Shown here piece after piece: positions 53,890-62,035 of a DNA stretch of 64,000 nt. Source of the stretch: Spirochaetia bacterium (lineage in GTDB: Bacteria > Spirochaetota > Spirochaetia > Treponematales > Breznakiellaceae). The DNA is taken from the NCBI GenBank assembly GCA_025997715.1, contig BNUY01000002.1:4064-68063 (forward strand), read 5' to 3'. Within the stretch, counting starts at the first letter, position 1. Each line of letters starts with the position of its first letter. The notes beneath the pieces are model-generated. The model had not been told where the DNA came from. It made no database searches and was given only the letters and a program-made list of their open reading frames with translations. The position numbers and the translations under genes are program-made.

Positions 53890-54246
53890 CTACACGTGAA
53901 TCCCAACCGCTTCCCGGATGGAGTCCACCAGGGTTTTACGGCCGCTCTGACGCCCCTGGATGCCGGGAATCTCCACCACCAGGGGATACTCACCGCCAAG
54001 CTGCCATTGGGTAAGCTCATCCCCAAGCCAGTCCGCGGCCTCCTCGGTGAGGATCAGCACCCGGCAGCCCGTGCCGCCGTCGGCGCCTGTCACCGGCAGC
54101 ACCGTCCCGGCGGTTTCGTCCCAGCCCCGGGTTATCCGCAGAAATGCGGCGCGGGCAGTCTCGGCATTGAAAGCAAGGGTTCCGTCTATACCGATAAAGC
54201 GAAAGGCGGTAACCAGCTCGGCATCCCCGATAAAGTAATAGTCCAT
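53890..54246 (-). CDS. atpF: V-type ATPase subunit F
   Basis: A 118-residue protein beginning MDYYFIGDAELVTAFRFIGI, the typical subunit F opening, with ILTEEAADWLGDELTQW and PLVVEIPGIQG. F caps the central rotor with D. The true start is the ATG at 54246, which shares a base with the subunit K stop (TAATG); the longer minus-strand frame up to 54663 is not real because it overlaps K in another frame. Confidence 0.88.
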   Translation of the reverse strand: MDYYFIGDAELVTAFRFIGIDGTLAFNAETARAAFLRITRGWDETAGTVLPVTGADGGTGCRVLILTEEAADWLGDELTQWQLGGEYPLVVEIPGIQGRQSGRKTLVDSIREAVGIHV

Positions 54247-54557
54247 TACAATATCATGATCAATAAAGCAACCAGGAAGCCCCAGAGACAGATACCTTCC
54301 GCAAGCCCCGCGTAGGGTAATGCCTTCCCGGAAAGTTCCGGGTTTTCGCTCATGGCGCCCATGGCGGCCGCCCCGATCTGACCCACGGCGATACCCCCGG
54401 CGATACAGGAAAGCCCCACCGCCAGGGCCGCCGCGATATACCGCCATGCCGCAGTATTGCTGCCGGCCGCTGCGGCTGCAGCCGCAGCTTCCTGGGCAAA
54501 GAGCGGAACCGACAGGGCAGACAGTATACCGATGGCCAATACTATTTTGCGTTTCAT
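54246..54557 (-). CDS. atpK: V-type ATPase proteolipid subunit K, short single-hairpin form
   Basis: A 103-residue proteolipid: an N-terminal signal-like helix (VLAIGILSALSVPLFAQ), an Ala-rich linker, then one hairpin of two helices (AWRYIAAALAVGLSCIAGGI and the segment containing YAGLAEGICLWGFLVAL). The ion-binding Glu is in LAEGI. Typical V-type K subunits have two hairpins (about 150 residues); this has one, giving one carboxylate per subunit as in F-type c rings. GGGAGG lies seven bases before the ATG at 54557. Confidence 0.9.
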   Translation of the reverse strand: MKRKIVLAIGILSALSVPLFAQEAAAAAAAAGSNTAAWRYIAAALAVGLSCIAGGIAVGQIGAAAMGAMSENPELSGKALPYAGLAEGICLWGFLVALLIMIL

Positions 54558-54559
54558 AA

Positions 54560-56575
54560 TCAAACCTCCCTGCGAAACCGGAAGGGTGCAAAGGCCATCC
54601 CGGTTTCGGTAAAAAACTTGCTAAAAAATTCGTAATATTGAAGACGCACCACCTGGATGGCAACGATCATTCCCTCAAGCAGTATTATGACGGTATTCCC
54701 GAAGATCATCACCAACAAGAATACTGCGGGGCCGGCGATACTTCCGGCGGCCTCCATCACCATTTCTGAAAGGGTAAAGATGATAAACGAAAGCACCGCA
54801 TGGGAAAGGGCAAAGGCCCCCACCCGGAGAAAACTCACCGTGTTGGAAATATAGGTGGACACCGTTTCCAGGATCTCCACAATTCCTTCCATAACAAACA
54901 CCATAAGCCCCTCTTCCAGCACCGGCCGTTCCCCCGCAAAAAGGCGCCACACCACGGGGCCAAAGAAGATGCAGAACACCGGCAGGGCCAGGCCGATACC
55001 GTCGAACCAGGCAAAACGCCCCCCCAGAAGGCAGCGGATAGCAATAGCAATTGCATACCAAAACAGGAGCAGCCCGGAAACGCCGGTCTTGGAGAAAAAG
55101 GCGCGCGCATAGTTCTTAAGGCTCAGTTGATTAAGAATATTTATCAACAGCCCGATGGAATTGAAAATAATCCCCACCGCAATGGTAAACCCAAAAAAGT
55201 AAAACAGCTTTGTTACACTCCCCCCCTTTTCGGCAAGGGGCATGAGCGTGAGTATGCGGTCCACCGGATGACCGGTAAGAAACCCCGTAAGCGCCCTGGT
55301 GGGCCCGATGAACAGTTCTTCGGTTGCAAAAATCTCCCCATTGAGGAAGCCCATGACCATGGAAGCAAGGCCCACCGAAATGAGCGGGGTGGAATAAGTC
55401 TTAAATTTCGACAAGGCCTTAAGTCCATGGCGGCTCGTAAGCATTCCCGCCAGAAAAAGCACGAAGCCCTGCCCCACATCACCAAACATGATCCCAAAGA
55501 GCAGGGTAAAAAAGAAAGCCACCAAGGGTGTGGGATCGATAGTACCGTAGAGGGGCGCCCCGTAAGAGAACACCACCCCTTCAAAGCCCTTAACAAAAGC
55601 GCCGTGGCGGAGGGATACGGGGACCTTGACCTTTCCCTCCCTGACAGCGGGAATCTCGTTGGGATCAAAGGTACGCACCCCTACCCTTCCCCCGGTACGT
55701 TTCTCCAAATCCTCCACCAGCCGCCCTATGTTGTCCGCGGGAACCCAGCCGGAAAGGACATAGACATTCCTGGTGGACACCAACCGGTTCTTGAGGTCCT
55801 CGGTGAGGGAAGCCATCAGGAAGCTGCTATACAGGGATACAAGAGCGGGACCGTATTCTTCTTTCACCTGTTTTTTATCAGCCCCAAGGGCTTCCAAATC
55901 CGCATCCAGCCCCGCAAGCCGGGTCTGCAGCCCCGTCAGAAGCTCCTCCGGAACCCCCTGATAGCCTTCGGGGACGGTGATGGGGGCAAAACCCTGCTTT
56001 TTTAGTTCCGAATCCAAGGCAAAGCGGCCCTTCCGGGATGCGGCGGCAAGAATACGGCCATCGCCGGTCCCAGCCCCCAGGGGAATAAATACCGCACGAT
56101 CCGCCAGGGTATCCCGTAATGCACCCAGCCGGTCCGGTTCCATCCGGCCGATACGCAGGGTCAAATAGGAAAGCTGATCCAGATCCGCAAAAGGGGCGTT
56201 GAGGTTCGCAAAGGCATTGGCCTCGTTCAGGGCATCCTCAACTTTTTTCTTCTCCCTGCGGGTTTCGTTTTCCCGCCGACTCAGCAGTTCTATCCGTGAA
56301 CAGATCTTCTCCGTAAGCTCAGCCTCACCGGGACCGGGGAGCGTACTGGATTCACCGGACTCCTTAGGGAGTTCCATCCCCAGATATACTGCGGCGGCCC
56401 GTATTTTTTCCAGATTTTCCAGGACACCGTTCCGGGCAGCATCCTTTGGAGCAACAGCTTCCTCGTTCTTGGGGAAGTGCATCACGGCCCGGCGGCCCAG
56501 ATATTCAATCACCCCGTCAACATCCCGGTCAAGGACGCTGAGTTCAACCTGTTTCATCCTCCGGGGTCGAATCAT
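54560..56575 (-). CDS. atpI: V-type ATPase subunit I (membrane stator)
   Basis: A 671-residue protein. The N-terminal 300 residues are soluble with coiled coil (RRENETRREKKKVEDALNEA). The C-terminal half has about seven to eight membrane helices including FFFTLLFGIMFGDVGQG, the segment AFALSHAVLSFIIFTLSEMV and FGNTVIILLEGMIVAIQVVR. The Arg in the last segment (QVVRLQYYEFFSKF) is the expected essential residue. It spans the membrane to bring ions to the K ring. The start ATGA overlaps the subunit C stop. Confidence 0.95.
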   Translation of the reverse strand: MIRPRRMKQVELSVLDRDVDGVIEYLGRRAVMHFPKNEEAVAPKDAARNGVLENLEKIRAAAVYLGMELPKESGESSTLPGPGEAELTEKICSRIELLSRRENETRREKKKVEDALNEANAFANLNAPFADLDQLSYLTLRIGRMEPDRLGALRDTLADRAVFIPLGAGTGDGRILAAASRKGRFALDSELKKQGFAPITVPEGYQGVPEELLTGLQTRLAGLDADLEALGADKKQVKEEYGPALVSLYSSFLMASLTEDLKNRLVSTRNVYVLSGWVPADNIGRLVEDLEKRTGGRVGVRTFDPNEIPAVREGKVKVPVSLRHGAFVKGFEGVVFSYGAPLYGTIDPTPLVAFFFTLLFGIMFGDVGQGFVLFLAGMLTSRHGLKALSKFKTYSTPLISVGLASMVMGFLNGEIFATEELFIGPTRALTGFLTGHPVDRILTLMPLAEKGGSVTKLFYFFGFTIAVGIIFNSIGLLINILNQLSLKNYARAFFSKTGVSGLLLFWYAIAIAIRCLLGGRFAWFDGIGLALPVFCIFFGPVVWRLFAGERPVLEEGLMVFVMEGIVEILETVSTYISNTVSFLRVGAFALSHAVLSFIIFTLSEMVMEAAGSIAGPAVFLLVMIFGNTVIILLEGMIVAIQVVRLQYYEFFSKFFTETGMAFAPFRFRREV

Positions 56576-57600
56576 GCGGCCTCCAGCATGGCAAGGATTT
56601 CCTTGGCGCCCATACCCATGCTCAATCCCTCGGCAACACTGGTCAGGAGATCCTCCTCATAGAGTTTGAGCTTGATAAAACAGGCGGCGGTATCCAGGGA
56701 AAAGGGCTTCCGCCGGAAGGAATGACGGGCCAGGCGGTAGAGATACTGCGCGGCGGTGTTCTGAAAATGCCGGGGATCTGCGGTCCAGTGCTCACCGGGA
56801 CGGTTCAGGAATTTCACCCAGCGCCACCTGGCCCAGTCGGCGGGACTGTCCAGGGCCATGGTCAGGGAAGCTATGGCGTCATCCGCCGGGGAAACGACGC
56901 CGTGAGCGTTCTTATGGGCGGGGATACACACCAGGTATTCCCGGGTTTGTTCCGCAGACATGCCGTAATAGGTCCGCATCCGCAGCGCCCAGGCGGCGTT
57001 CCGCAGGCTCAACTCCTCCGCCAGTATCCGTTCAATAGAAGAACGATCAGAGGGGGCAAGCTTGTACAGGGAATTCCAGAGGCCGGTATAGTAGTGCCGG
57101 TCCAGTTTGCTTTGAATACGCGCGGTTGAACCGCCGGAACGGCTACGCAGATCCCCAATATCCCCAAGGATAAACTCAAATTCCGTTCCCGTGAGCATTT
57201 TGTCAAAATGGGGATAGGCGCTGAAATCTATAGCGGCAAAACGGCCGATTTCGGTACGCTCCGGGAGCGCGGGTTCCCCGGAGGCGGCGGCATTGATCGC
57301 CCGTTTCAGGTCCGTGTATTCAAAGTCCCGCACCATGCGGGCCAGTAATTCCGGGGGTGTTCTGAAGGAATTCACAATGGTGATAATTTGTTTCGCATTC
57401 CGGTTGATGATACGCCGTTCCAGATCCGGAAGCAATTCCCGCTCAGGAAGATCACGGGCATCGGTTCCAAAGATAAGCCGGTCCAGTTCAGAGAGCCGGG
57501 TTAATCCGGTAAGCCTGGAACGATTTTTGCCGATAAAGGATTTACCGGTAATCCCACAAGCCTTGGCATACACATATGCCCGTTCCCCGGATCCCGGCAC
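56572..57600 (-). CDS. atpC: V-type ATPase subunit C (AC39 family)
   Basis: A 342-residue helical protein of the AC39/V-type C family, which joins the rotor to the K ring. Visible features are a repeated helix pattern (YAKACGITGKSFIG, ELLARMVRDFEYTDLKRAIN) and a C-terminal LLTSVAEGLSMGMGAKEILA. The start is a GTG at 57600 directly after the preceding stop (TAGGTG). Assignment rests on order, length and general pattern. Confidence 0.82.
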   Translation of the reverse strand: MPGSGERAYVYAKACGITGKSFIGKNRSRLTGLTRLSELDRLIFGTDARDLPERELLPDLERRIINRNAKQIITIVNSFRTPPELLARMVRDFEYTDLKRAINAAASGEPALPERTEIGRFAAIDFSAYPHFDKMLTGTEFEFILGDIGDLRSRSGGSTARIQSKLDRHYYTGLWNSLYKLAPSDRSSIERILAEELSLRNAAWALRMRTYYGMSAEQTREYLVCIPAHKNAHGVVSPADDAIASLTMALDSPADWARWRWVKFLNRPGEHWTADPRHFQNTAAQYLYRLARHSFRRKPFSLDTAACFIKLKLYEEDLLTSVAEGLSMGMGAKEILAMLEAA

Positions 57601-57921
57601 CTAACGGTCCCCGAAAAACAGGCGTTCCGCCAGCGCGGAAAAGGCATCCCCATGGACCGGCATAGCCGCCAAACTCGACGAGTATCCGTCAAGCTGCCGG
57701 GTATAGTCCTCTTTTACCGCCAGCACCGCCGCTTCGTACTCCCGGTTCAGTTGTGCCGCCAAGACGCCGTACTGTTCATCGTAACGGGCGCGGTTTTCCT
57801 TTTCACTTTCGGAAACACGGCGATCCGCCTCCGCCTGGGCCTCGTCAACCAGGCTTGAAGCCTGGGCCTCTACATCCAGGAGATGCTTCAAAACGTCCGT
57901 TTCGCCATTATCTGAATCCAT
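57601..57921 (-). CDS. V-type ATPase G-like (peripheral stalk) subunit
   Basis: A 106-residue, charged, helical protein (LLDVEAQASSLVDEAQAEAD, then RVSESEKENRARYDEQY), the classic stalk coiled-coil composition of V-ATPase G/H. It is first in the V-ATPase gene order here and would pair with subunit E. AAGG lies eight bases before the ATG. Confidence 0.75.
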   Translation of the reverse strand: MDSDNGETDVLKHLLDVEAQASSLVDEAQAEADRRVSESEKENRARYDEQYGVLAAQLNREYEAAVLAVKEDYTRQLDGYSSSLAAMPVHGDAFSALAERLFFGDR

Positions 57922-57938
57922 TGTTACCTTCTGAAAAC

Positions 57939-58412
57939 CTAGTTCAAAGCGATAAGAATATCCTCATGTTTTTTTATAATCCCATTGGCGCCTTGAGCAT
58001 CCTTCTGGACCGCCAACTCCGTAAAAAACTGGGGATTGACCAGCAACTCCGCCAGCCGCTGGAGAACCTTCAAATGTTGTTCCGAATCCCCCGGGGGCCC
58101 AAGAACCAGGAAGAGGAGATGCACCGGATTCCCGTCCAAAGCTTCGTAGTCTATCCCCTTCCGGGAAATTCCCAGCATACCGTAGACCCTATCCACCGCA
58201 TTAGTCTTTCCGTGGGGAATGGCGATACCCTTCTGAATCCCCGTGGACATCTTCATTTCCCGGGTCCTCAAGGCTTCCAGAATATCCTCACGGGAATCGG
58301 ACTTAATAACCTGACAAAAACGGTCTACCAATTCCTCAAACACTTCCTCTTTATCCTCAGCCTGCAAGCCAATCTGTATGAATTCCGGCGAGAACAGTTC
58401 GTATAAAAACAT
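57939..58412 (-). CDS. PTS IIA-like protein (PtsN/fructose type)
   Basis: A 157-residue PTS EIIA type-2 domain with the active-site His in GIAIPHGKTNAVDRVY. LFLVLGPPGDSEQHLKVLQR is the matching C-terminal segment. Stand-alone proteins of this kind are usually regulators (PtsN) or phosphocarriers; no other PTS gene is in the window. GAGGAGG lies four bases before the ATG at 58412. It lies between secG and the V-ATPase genes on the same strand. Confidence 0.88.
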   Translation of the reverse strand: MFLYELFSPEFIQIGLQAEDKEEVFEELVDRFCQVIKSDSREDILEALRTREMKMSTGIQKGIAIPHGKTNAVDRVYGMLGISRKGIDYEALDGNPVHLLFLVLGPPGDSEQHLKVLQRLAELLVNPQFFTELAVQKDAQGANGIIKKHEDILIALN

Positions 58413-58427
58413 CAAGCCTCCTCAAGC

Positions 58428-58787
58428 CTATTCTTCAGGTAATTGGATCTCCGGCTGAGAATCCGCATTGTCATCCCCGCCTGACTCCTGCCACCAGTCA
58501 TTAGTACCTTCGGTTGAGAGCTGCCGCCCCGCGTCTTCAACCCCGGTACCGCCGGGGGTCCTGTTTAACAGCGCAAGACCAAGACTGAGTACCAGGAAGG
58601 TACCGCCCAAAATAGAGGTTGCCCTGGTGAGCACATTGCCGGACCGGGAACCAAAGGCGGAGGAGGAACCTCCCGCAAAGATCCCCCCCAGGCTATCCCC
58701 TTCCTCGTTCTGTATCAAGACCAGCAGGATAAGCAGGATCGCCGCAATAATAAAAAGCACCAATAACACCACACTGAGTACACCCAT
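58428..58787 (-). CDS. secG: Preprotein translocase subunit SecG
   Basis: A 119-residue SecG. Two membrane helices (SVVLLVLFIIAAILLILLVL and the later FLVLSLGLALL) flank the diagnostic QNEEGDSLGGIFAGGSSSAF and RSGNVLTRAT loop. A Gly/Asp/Glu-rich tail of about 40 residues follows. SecG aids SecYEG translocation. The start at 58787 has GGGAG eight bases upstream; the longer frame to 58814 is rejected. Confidence 0.92.
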   Translation of the reverse strand: MGVLSVVLLVLFIIAAILLILLVLIQNEEGDSLGGIFAGGSSSAFGSRSGNVLTRATSILGGTFLVLSLGLALLNRTPGGTGVEDAGRQLSTEGTNDWWQESGGDDNADSQPEIQLPEE

Positions 58788-58851
58788 ATCATGACTCCCT
58801 CGAAAATATACCATAGTCTACCGAAACAAAAAAAGTTATACAAGTAGCCGG

Positions 58852-59895
58852 TCAGGAAACTGTGCCCTGATGTTCCTTCAAAAATTCCCGGTAATCCGCC
58901 AGGTTCCGCTCCAGCAGCGCCGGAGTATCAAGCCCATAGGGGCAGTTGTCTTTACAGTGCCCGCAGTGGATGCAGTTTTCGATCTTGGCCATTTCTTTTT
59001 GAAACCCCCCGGTCAGAAACTGCTGGTAGGGCATACGGCGGAGCAGCAGGAACATACGGGCGCAGGTAGAAATTGTAATCTCCGCGGGGCAGGGCTGGCA
59101 GTAATCACAGGCCCGGCAGAAATGCCCCGCCAATTCCGCCCGGTCCGTCTCAATACGGCGGCGCTGTTCGGCGCTCAGGACCAGGCCGCCCTGCGGCTCG
59201 CCTTTCCGGGCGGCAAAGAGGGCGTCCAGTTCGTTTTCCCGCTGTATCCCCCAGATGGGAACGGCGTTTTTAAAGTCCGCAAGCCAAGTCCGTGAAGCGG
59301 CCACATCGGTGATGAGCCCCCCGCTCAGGGCTTTCATGCAGATAAAGCCCACGTTTTTTTCTTCGCAGTACCGTACTAACCCCTGTTCCTTTTCATCCGA
59401 CAGGTAGTTAAAGGGAAACTGCAAGGTATCGTAGAGGCCGCTCTCAACGGCTTCCCGGGCCACCGCTAGGCGATGATTGGTGATACCGATAAAGCGTATC
59501 TTGCCCTGCTCCCTGGCCTTAAGCGCAGCCTCGTAGAGCCCGGTCCCATCACCGGGTTTTGGGCAGAAGCCGGGATTGTGGAACTGGTAGATATCAATAT
59601 GGCCGGTCTTAAGATTCCCCAGGCTGGTTTCCAGGTCCTTCCAAAAATCTTCAGCCTTTTTTGCCTGGGTCTTGGTGGCCAGAATAAAATCATTCCGCCG
59701 CCCGCCGAAGGCTGCCCCCAGTTTTTCCTCGCTGTCCGTATAGGCCCGGGCGGTATCGAAAAAATTAAACCCCCCATCCAAAGCCCGCCGCAGTAATACT
59801 GTGGCTTCTTCCATAGAGGTCCGCTGTACCGGCAGGGCGCCGAATCCGTCCTTGTTTACCCGGAGGCCGGTGCGGCCCAATATCGCTTCCAGCAT
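58852..59895 (-). CDS. Aldo/keto reductase with C-terminal 4Fe-4S ferredoxin-like domain
   Basis: A 347-residue protein. The AKR barrel spans about 1-260 with GRTGLRVNKDGFGALPVQ, FNFFDTARAYTDSEEKLG (catalytic Asp and Tyr), ATKTQAKKAEDF (Lys) and IDIYQFHNPG. The C-terminus has two Cys clusters, CRACDYCQPCP and CIHCGHCKDNCPYG, that fit iron-sulfur ligands. Such fusions are common in anaerobes and may pass electrons from a cluster to a carbonyl substrate, not shown. The second ATG (59895) is chosen because GAGGAG sits six bases before it. Confidence 0.9.
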   Translation of the reverse strand: MLEAILGRTGLRVNKDGFGALPVQRTSMEEATVLLRRALDGGFNFFDTARAYTDSEEKLGAAFGGRRNDFILATKTQAKKAEDFWKDLETSLGNLKTGHIDIYQFHNPGFCPKPGDGTGLYEAALKAREQGKIRFIGITNHRLAVAREAVESGLYDTLQFPFNYLSDEKEQGLVRYCEEKNVGFICMKALSGGLITDVAASRTWLADFKNAVPIWGIQRENELDALFAARKGEPQGGLVLSAEQRRRIETDRAELAGHFCRACDYCQPCPAEITISTCARMFLLLRRMPYQQFLTGGFQKEMAKIENCIHCGHCKDNCPYGLDTPALLERNLADYREFLKEHQGTVS

Positions 59896-59908
59896 GTCCA
59901 TCTCCTCG

Positions 59909-61561
59909 TTACTGTATAGTTATATAGTACCGTTCCAGATACGCGATTCTTCGCCGCGCATCGGCATACCGGTTACTCTGGGGATACTCTTGTATCAAAC
60001 GGCGGTAGCAGTCCAGGGCTGAACGGATATTCCGGGAGGCCCCTGCCGCTTCATACATCTGACCATAAAGCCACAGGGCTTCGTCGCTCCCCAGGGGAAA
60101 CCGCGCCATAAACTGGTCCAGAACGGCAAGTGCCTGGGGAATATGACCGGCGTCGTACTCCTCCCGGGCCTTACGCAGGTACTCTTCGGGAGAGGAATCC
60201 GGAAGAAAGAGCGGCGGGGGATCGGGTTCCGCAGTTCCCGTTTGAGCAGCAGCGGATGATGGAAGGGCCGACGAAACCGGCTGGGGGGCGGGTGTTTCCG
60301 GCAAAATAGCAGGGGAAGCTGCGGGTCCCGGAGGGGACGCCGTCCCGCCTGATGGGGCAGCTTGCCCGCTTTCGCCCCTGCCCGAAGCTGCAAGGGGCGG
60401 CGCAACGGAAGGGGTGGTCGGGGCAGGTGGAAAGGTTCCCGGAACCGTTTCCTCAGGCGTGCCCGGCCAGCGGGGTTCGGCGATCACCCTACCCCGGTCA
60501 ACCGGGACGCCGAAACCTTGTGCTGCCAAGGGCGCTGCCCCAGCATCCTCCTCAACAATAAGGGTCACCAAGTCGTTGATGATATAATCCCGGATAAAAT
60601 CCCGACGGTAGAATTTTAGCTCATAAGCCCCTGCTTCACCTGCCTGAAAAACAAAGGTCTGACCATCGGTATCCAAACGCCGGGAAATATAGCGTACACC
60701 TTGTTTGGAAGCGGATTCTCCCAGATAAACCCACCCGGTTAAGCGGAAAGGAACCTCTATGGTTTGCCCAACCGCAGCCCGGACGATCCGGGAAGAACCA
60801 GCAGGGACAGGAGCCGGTGTAAGGGTTGGCGGCTGCCGGGCGGGCAGATCCGAAATGGGGTTTACCGGAAGCGGCAGGGAACCACCAGGCGTCCGGGCAG
60901 GGGACGGCGGCGGTATAGGTTCCGCAGGCCTGAAATTCCGTGGCGGCGGTGGAGGTTCATTTTTCGCTATGACCGGGGGAATCGGCTCCGGTGGCGGTTC
61001 GTCTTCCGCTATAATTGGCGGGGACGGTTCCAACGGCGGTTCATCTTCCGCTATAGCCGGAGGAGCAGGTTCCGGTGGCGATGCATCTTCCACTATAGCC
61101 GGGGGAACCGATTCCGGCGGCGATGCATCTTCCACTATAGTTGGGGGAACCGATTCCGGCGATGGTTCATCTTCCGCAATAGCCGGGAGAACCGGTTCCG
61201 GCGATGGTTCATCTTCCGCAATGGCCGGGGGAACCGGTTCCGGCGGCGGTTCCTCTTCCACCAGGATCAGCCGGAACGGCGGCGGCAGAGACTCATCTTC
61301 CGCTATGTCCGGCGCAGGCGGCGGCTCATCTTCCATTACAGCTATCGGGAGCAACTCCGGTTCAGTGGAAGGCAGTTCCGCAGCTTCAGGTTCAGGAAAT
61401 GCTTCCACCATGCCGGTTTCTGCCGGTTCATCATCATCTACCTGAGCCCCGCCCTGATAGGGCGCCGGGGAGCCAGCCGCAGCTGGAGGAAGGCTCTTGC
61501 AGGACAGGAAGCAACAACACAGTATCAGGTCCAGGAGAAAAAGGGTTTTCATGGGTCTCAC
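59909..61561 (-). CDS. Proline-rich repeat lipoprotein with C-terminal TPR-like domain
   Basis: A 550-residue lipoprotein (signal CCCFLSCKS). From about residue 100 to 210, a 14-residue Pro/Glu/Ala repeat (consensus EPSPEPVPPAIAED) recurs about seven or eight times (DNA near 60950-61270), forming an extended spacer. A small beta domain with IEVPFRLTGWVYLGE lies in the middle. The last 110 residues are YbgF/BamD-type TPR repeats (YLRKAREEYDAGHIPQALAV, AARNIRSALD-like, IQEYPQSNRYADARRRIAYL). It probably links the outer membrane to the cell wall or to the assembly machinery. The GTG start at 61561 has GGAGGG six bases upstream and overlaps the preceding stop (GTGA). Confidence 0.78.
   Translation of the reverse strand: MRPMKTLFLLDLILCCCFLSCKSLPPAAAGSPAPYQGGAQVDDDEPAETGMVEAFPEPEAAELPSTEPELLPIAVMEDEPPPAPDIAEDESLPPPFRLILVEEEPPPEPVPPAIAEDEPSPEPVLPAIAEDEPSPESVPPTIVEDASPPESVPPAIVEDASPPEPAPPAIAEDEPPLEPSPPIIAEDEPPPEPIPPVIAKNEPPPPPRNFRPAEPIPPPSPARTPGGSLPLPVNPISDLPARQPPTLTPAPVPAGSSRIVRAAVGQTIEVPFRLTGWVYLGESASKQGVRYISRRLDTDGQTFVFQAGEAGAYELKFYRRDFIRDYIINDLVTLIVEEDAGAAPLAAQGFGVPVDRGRVIAEPRWPGTPEETVPGTFPPAPTTPSVAPPLAASGRGESGQAAPSGGTASPPGPAASPAILPETPAPQPVSSALPSSAAAQTGTAEPDPPPLFLPDSSPEEYLRKAREEYDAGHIPQALAVLDQFMARFPLGSDEALWLYGQMYEAAGASRNIRSALDCYRRLIQEYPQSNRYADARRRIAYLERYYITIQ
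60950..61270 (-). repeat. 42-bp coding repeats in proline-rich lipoprotein
   Basis: Successive 42-bp units encode Pro/Glu/Ile/Ala/Asp segments (PPAIAEDEPSPEPV and variants). Copies differ at several positions yet remain in frame, so the length could vary among strains. Confidence 0.75.
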
Positions 61562-61944
61562 GGAACACCCTCCATCAAATCGTCAATCACCGTATCAAAG
61601 CGGTCCCGCCATAGCTTTTCGTTTCCTGCCAGGGGGTCGGTCCAGTAAAGGCGGGCATCGTCAACGGTCCAGACAGTACGGGGAGGACGTTCGGGGATAA
61701 ATTCGGGGAGGCTATCCGGTTCTTCGGGCAAAAAGAAATCCTCCGGCGCTATGGCCAGGGGTTTGAAGGAATCCGCCAGCTCCCGGGCGGCGGCCTGGGC
61801 TTTGACCCGCCCATTATGATTTTGTACCAATGCCGCCGCAGCGAAGCCCAGCAGTAAAACCAAGGCTGCACCCCCAAGGCCCAATACCACCATCCTGCGC
61901 GGGATACGGCCCCGAATTTGCGCCAACAAATCCCCTATCTGCAT
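61558..61944 (-). CDS. Single-pass membrane protein, unknown function
   Basis: A 128-residue protein with a short basic N-terminus, a membrane helix at about 18-40 (MVVLGLGGAALVLLLGFAAA), and a periplasmic segment with many Pro/Glu/Asp residues ending DRFDTVIDDLMEGVP. No family recognised. Its stop overlaps the start of the proline-rich lipoprotein gene, so the two are probably co-translated and may act together in the envelope. Confidence 0.72.
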   Translation of the reverse strand: MQIGDLLAQIRGRIPRRMVVLGLGGAALVLLLGFAAAALVQNHNGRVKAQAAARELADSFKPLAIAPEDFFLPEEPDSLPEFIPERPPRTVWTVDDARLYWTDPLAGNEKLWRDRFDTVIDDLMEGVP

Positions 61945-62035
61945 AGTACCAGTTTAGTCAAAAAAACAACCTGTGCCAGCCCCTAGGCTCACCGGCCCCT
62001 ATGCGCCGGGGGGCATTGCGTTCCCCGGTTTCCCC

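Noticed and set aside
53890-54663. 257-residue minus-strand frame covering subunits K and F
   Set aside because: Only its last 118 residues (subunit F) make sense; the rest reads the subunit K gene in the wrong frame.
60759-61648. Gly/Ser-rich and Arg-rich plus-strand frames opposite the proline-rich lipoprotein
   Set aside because: They are the antisense of the proline-rich repeat, whose GC-rich codons leave long open shadows.
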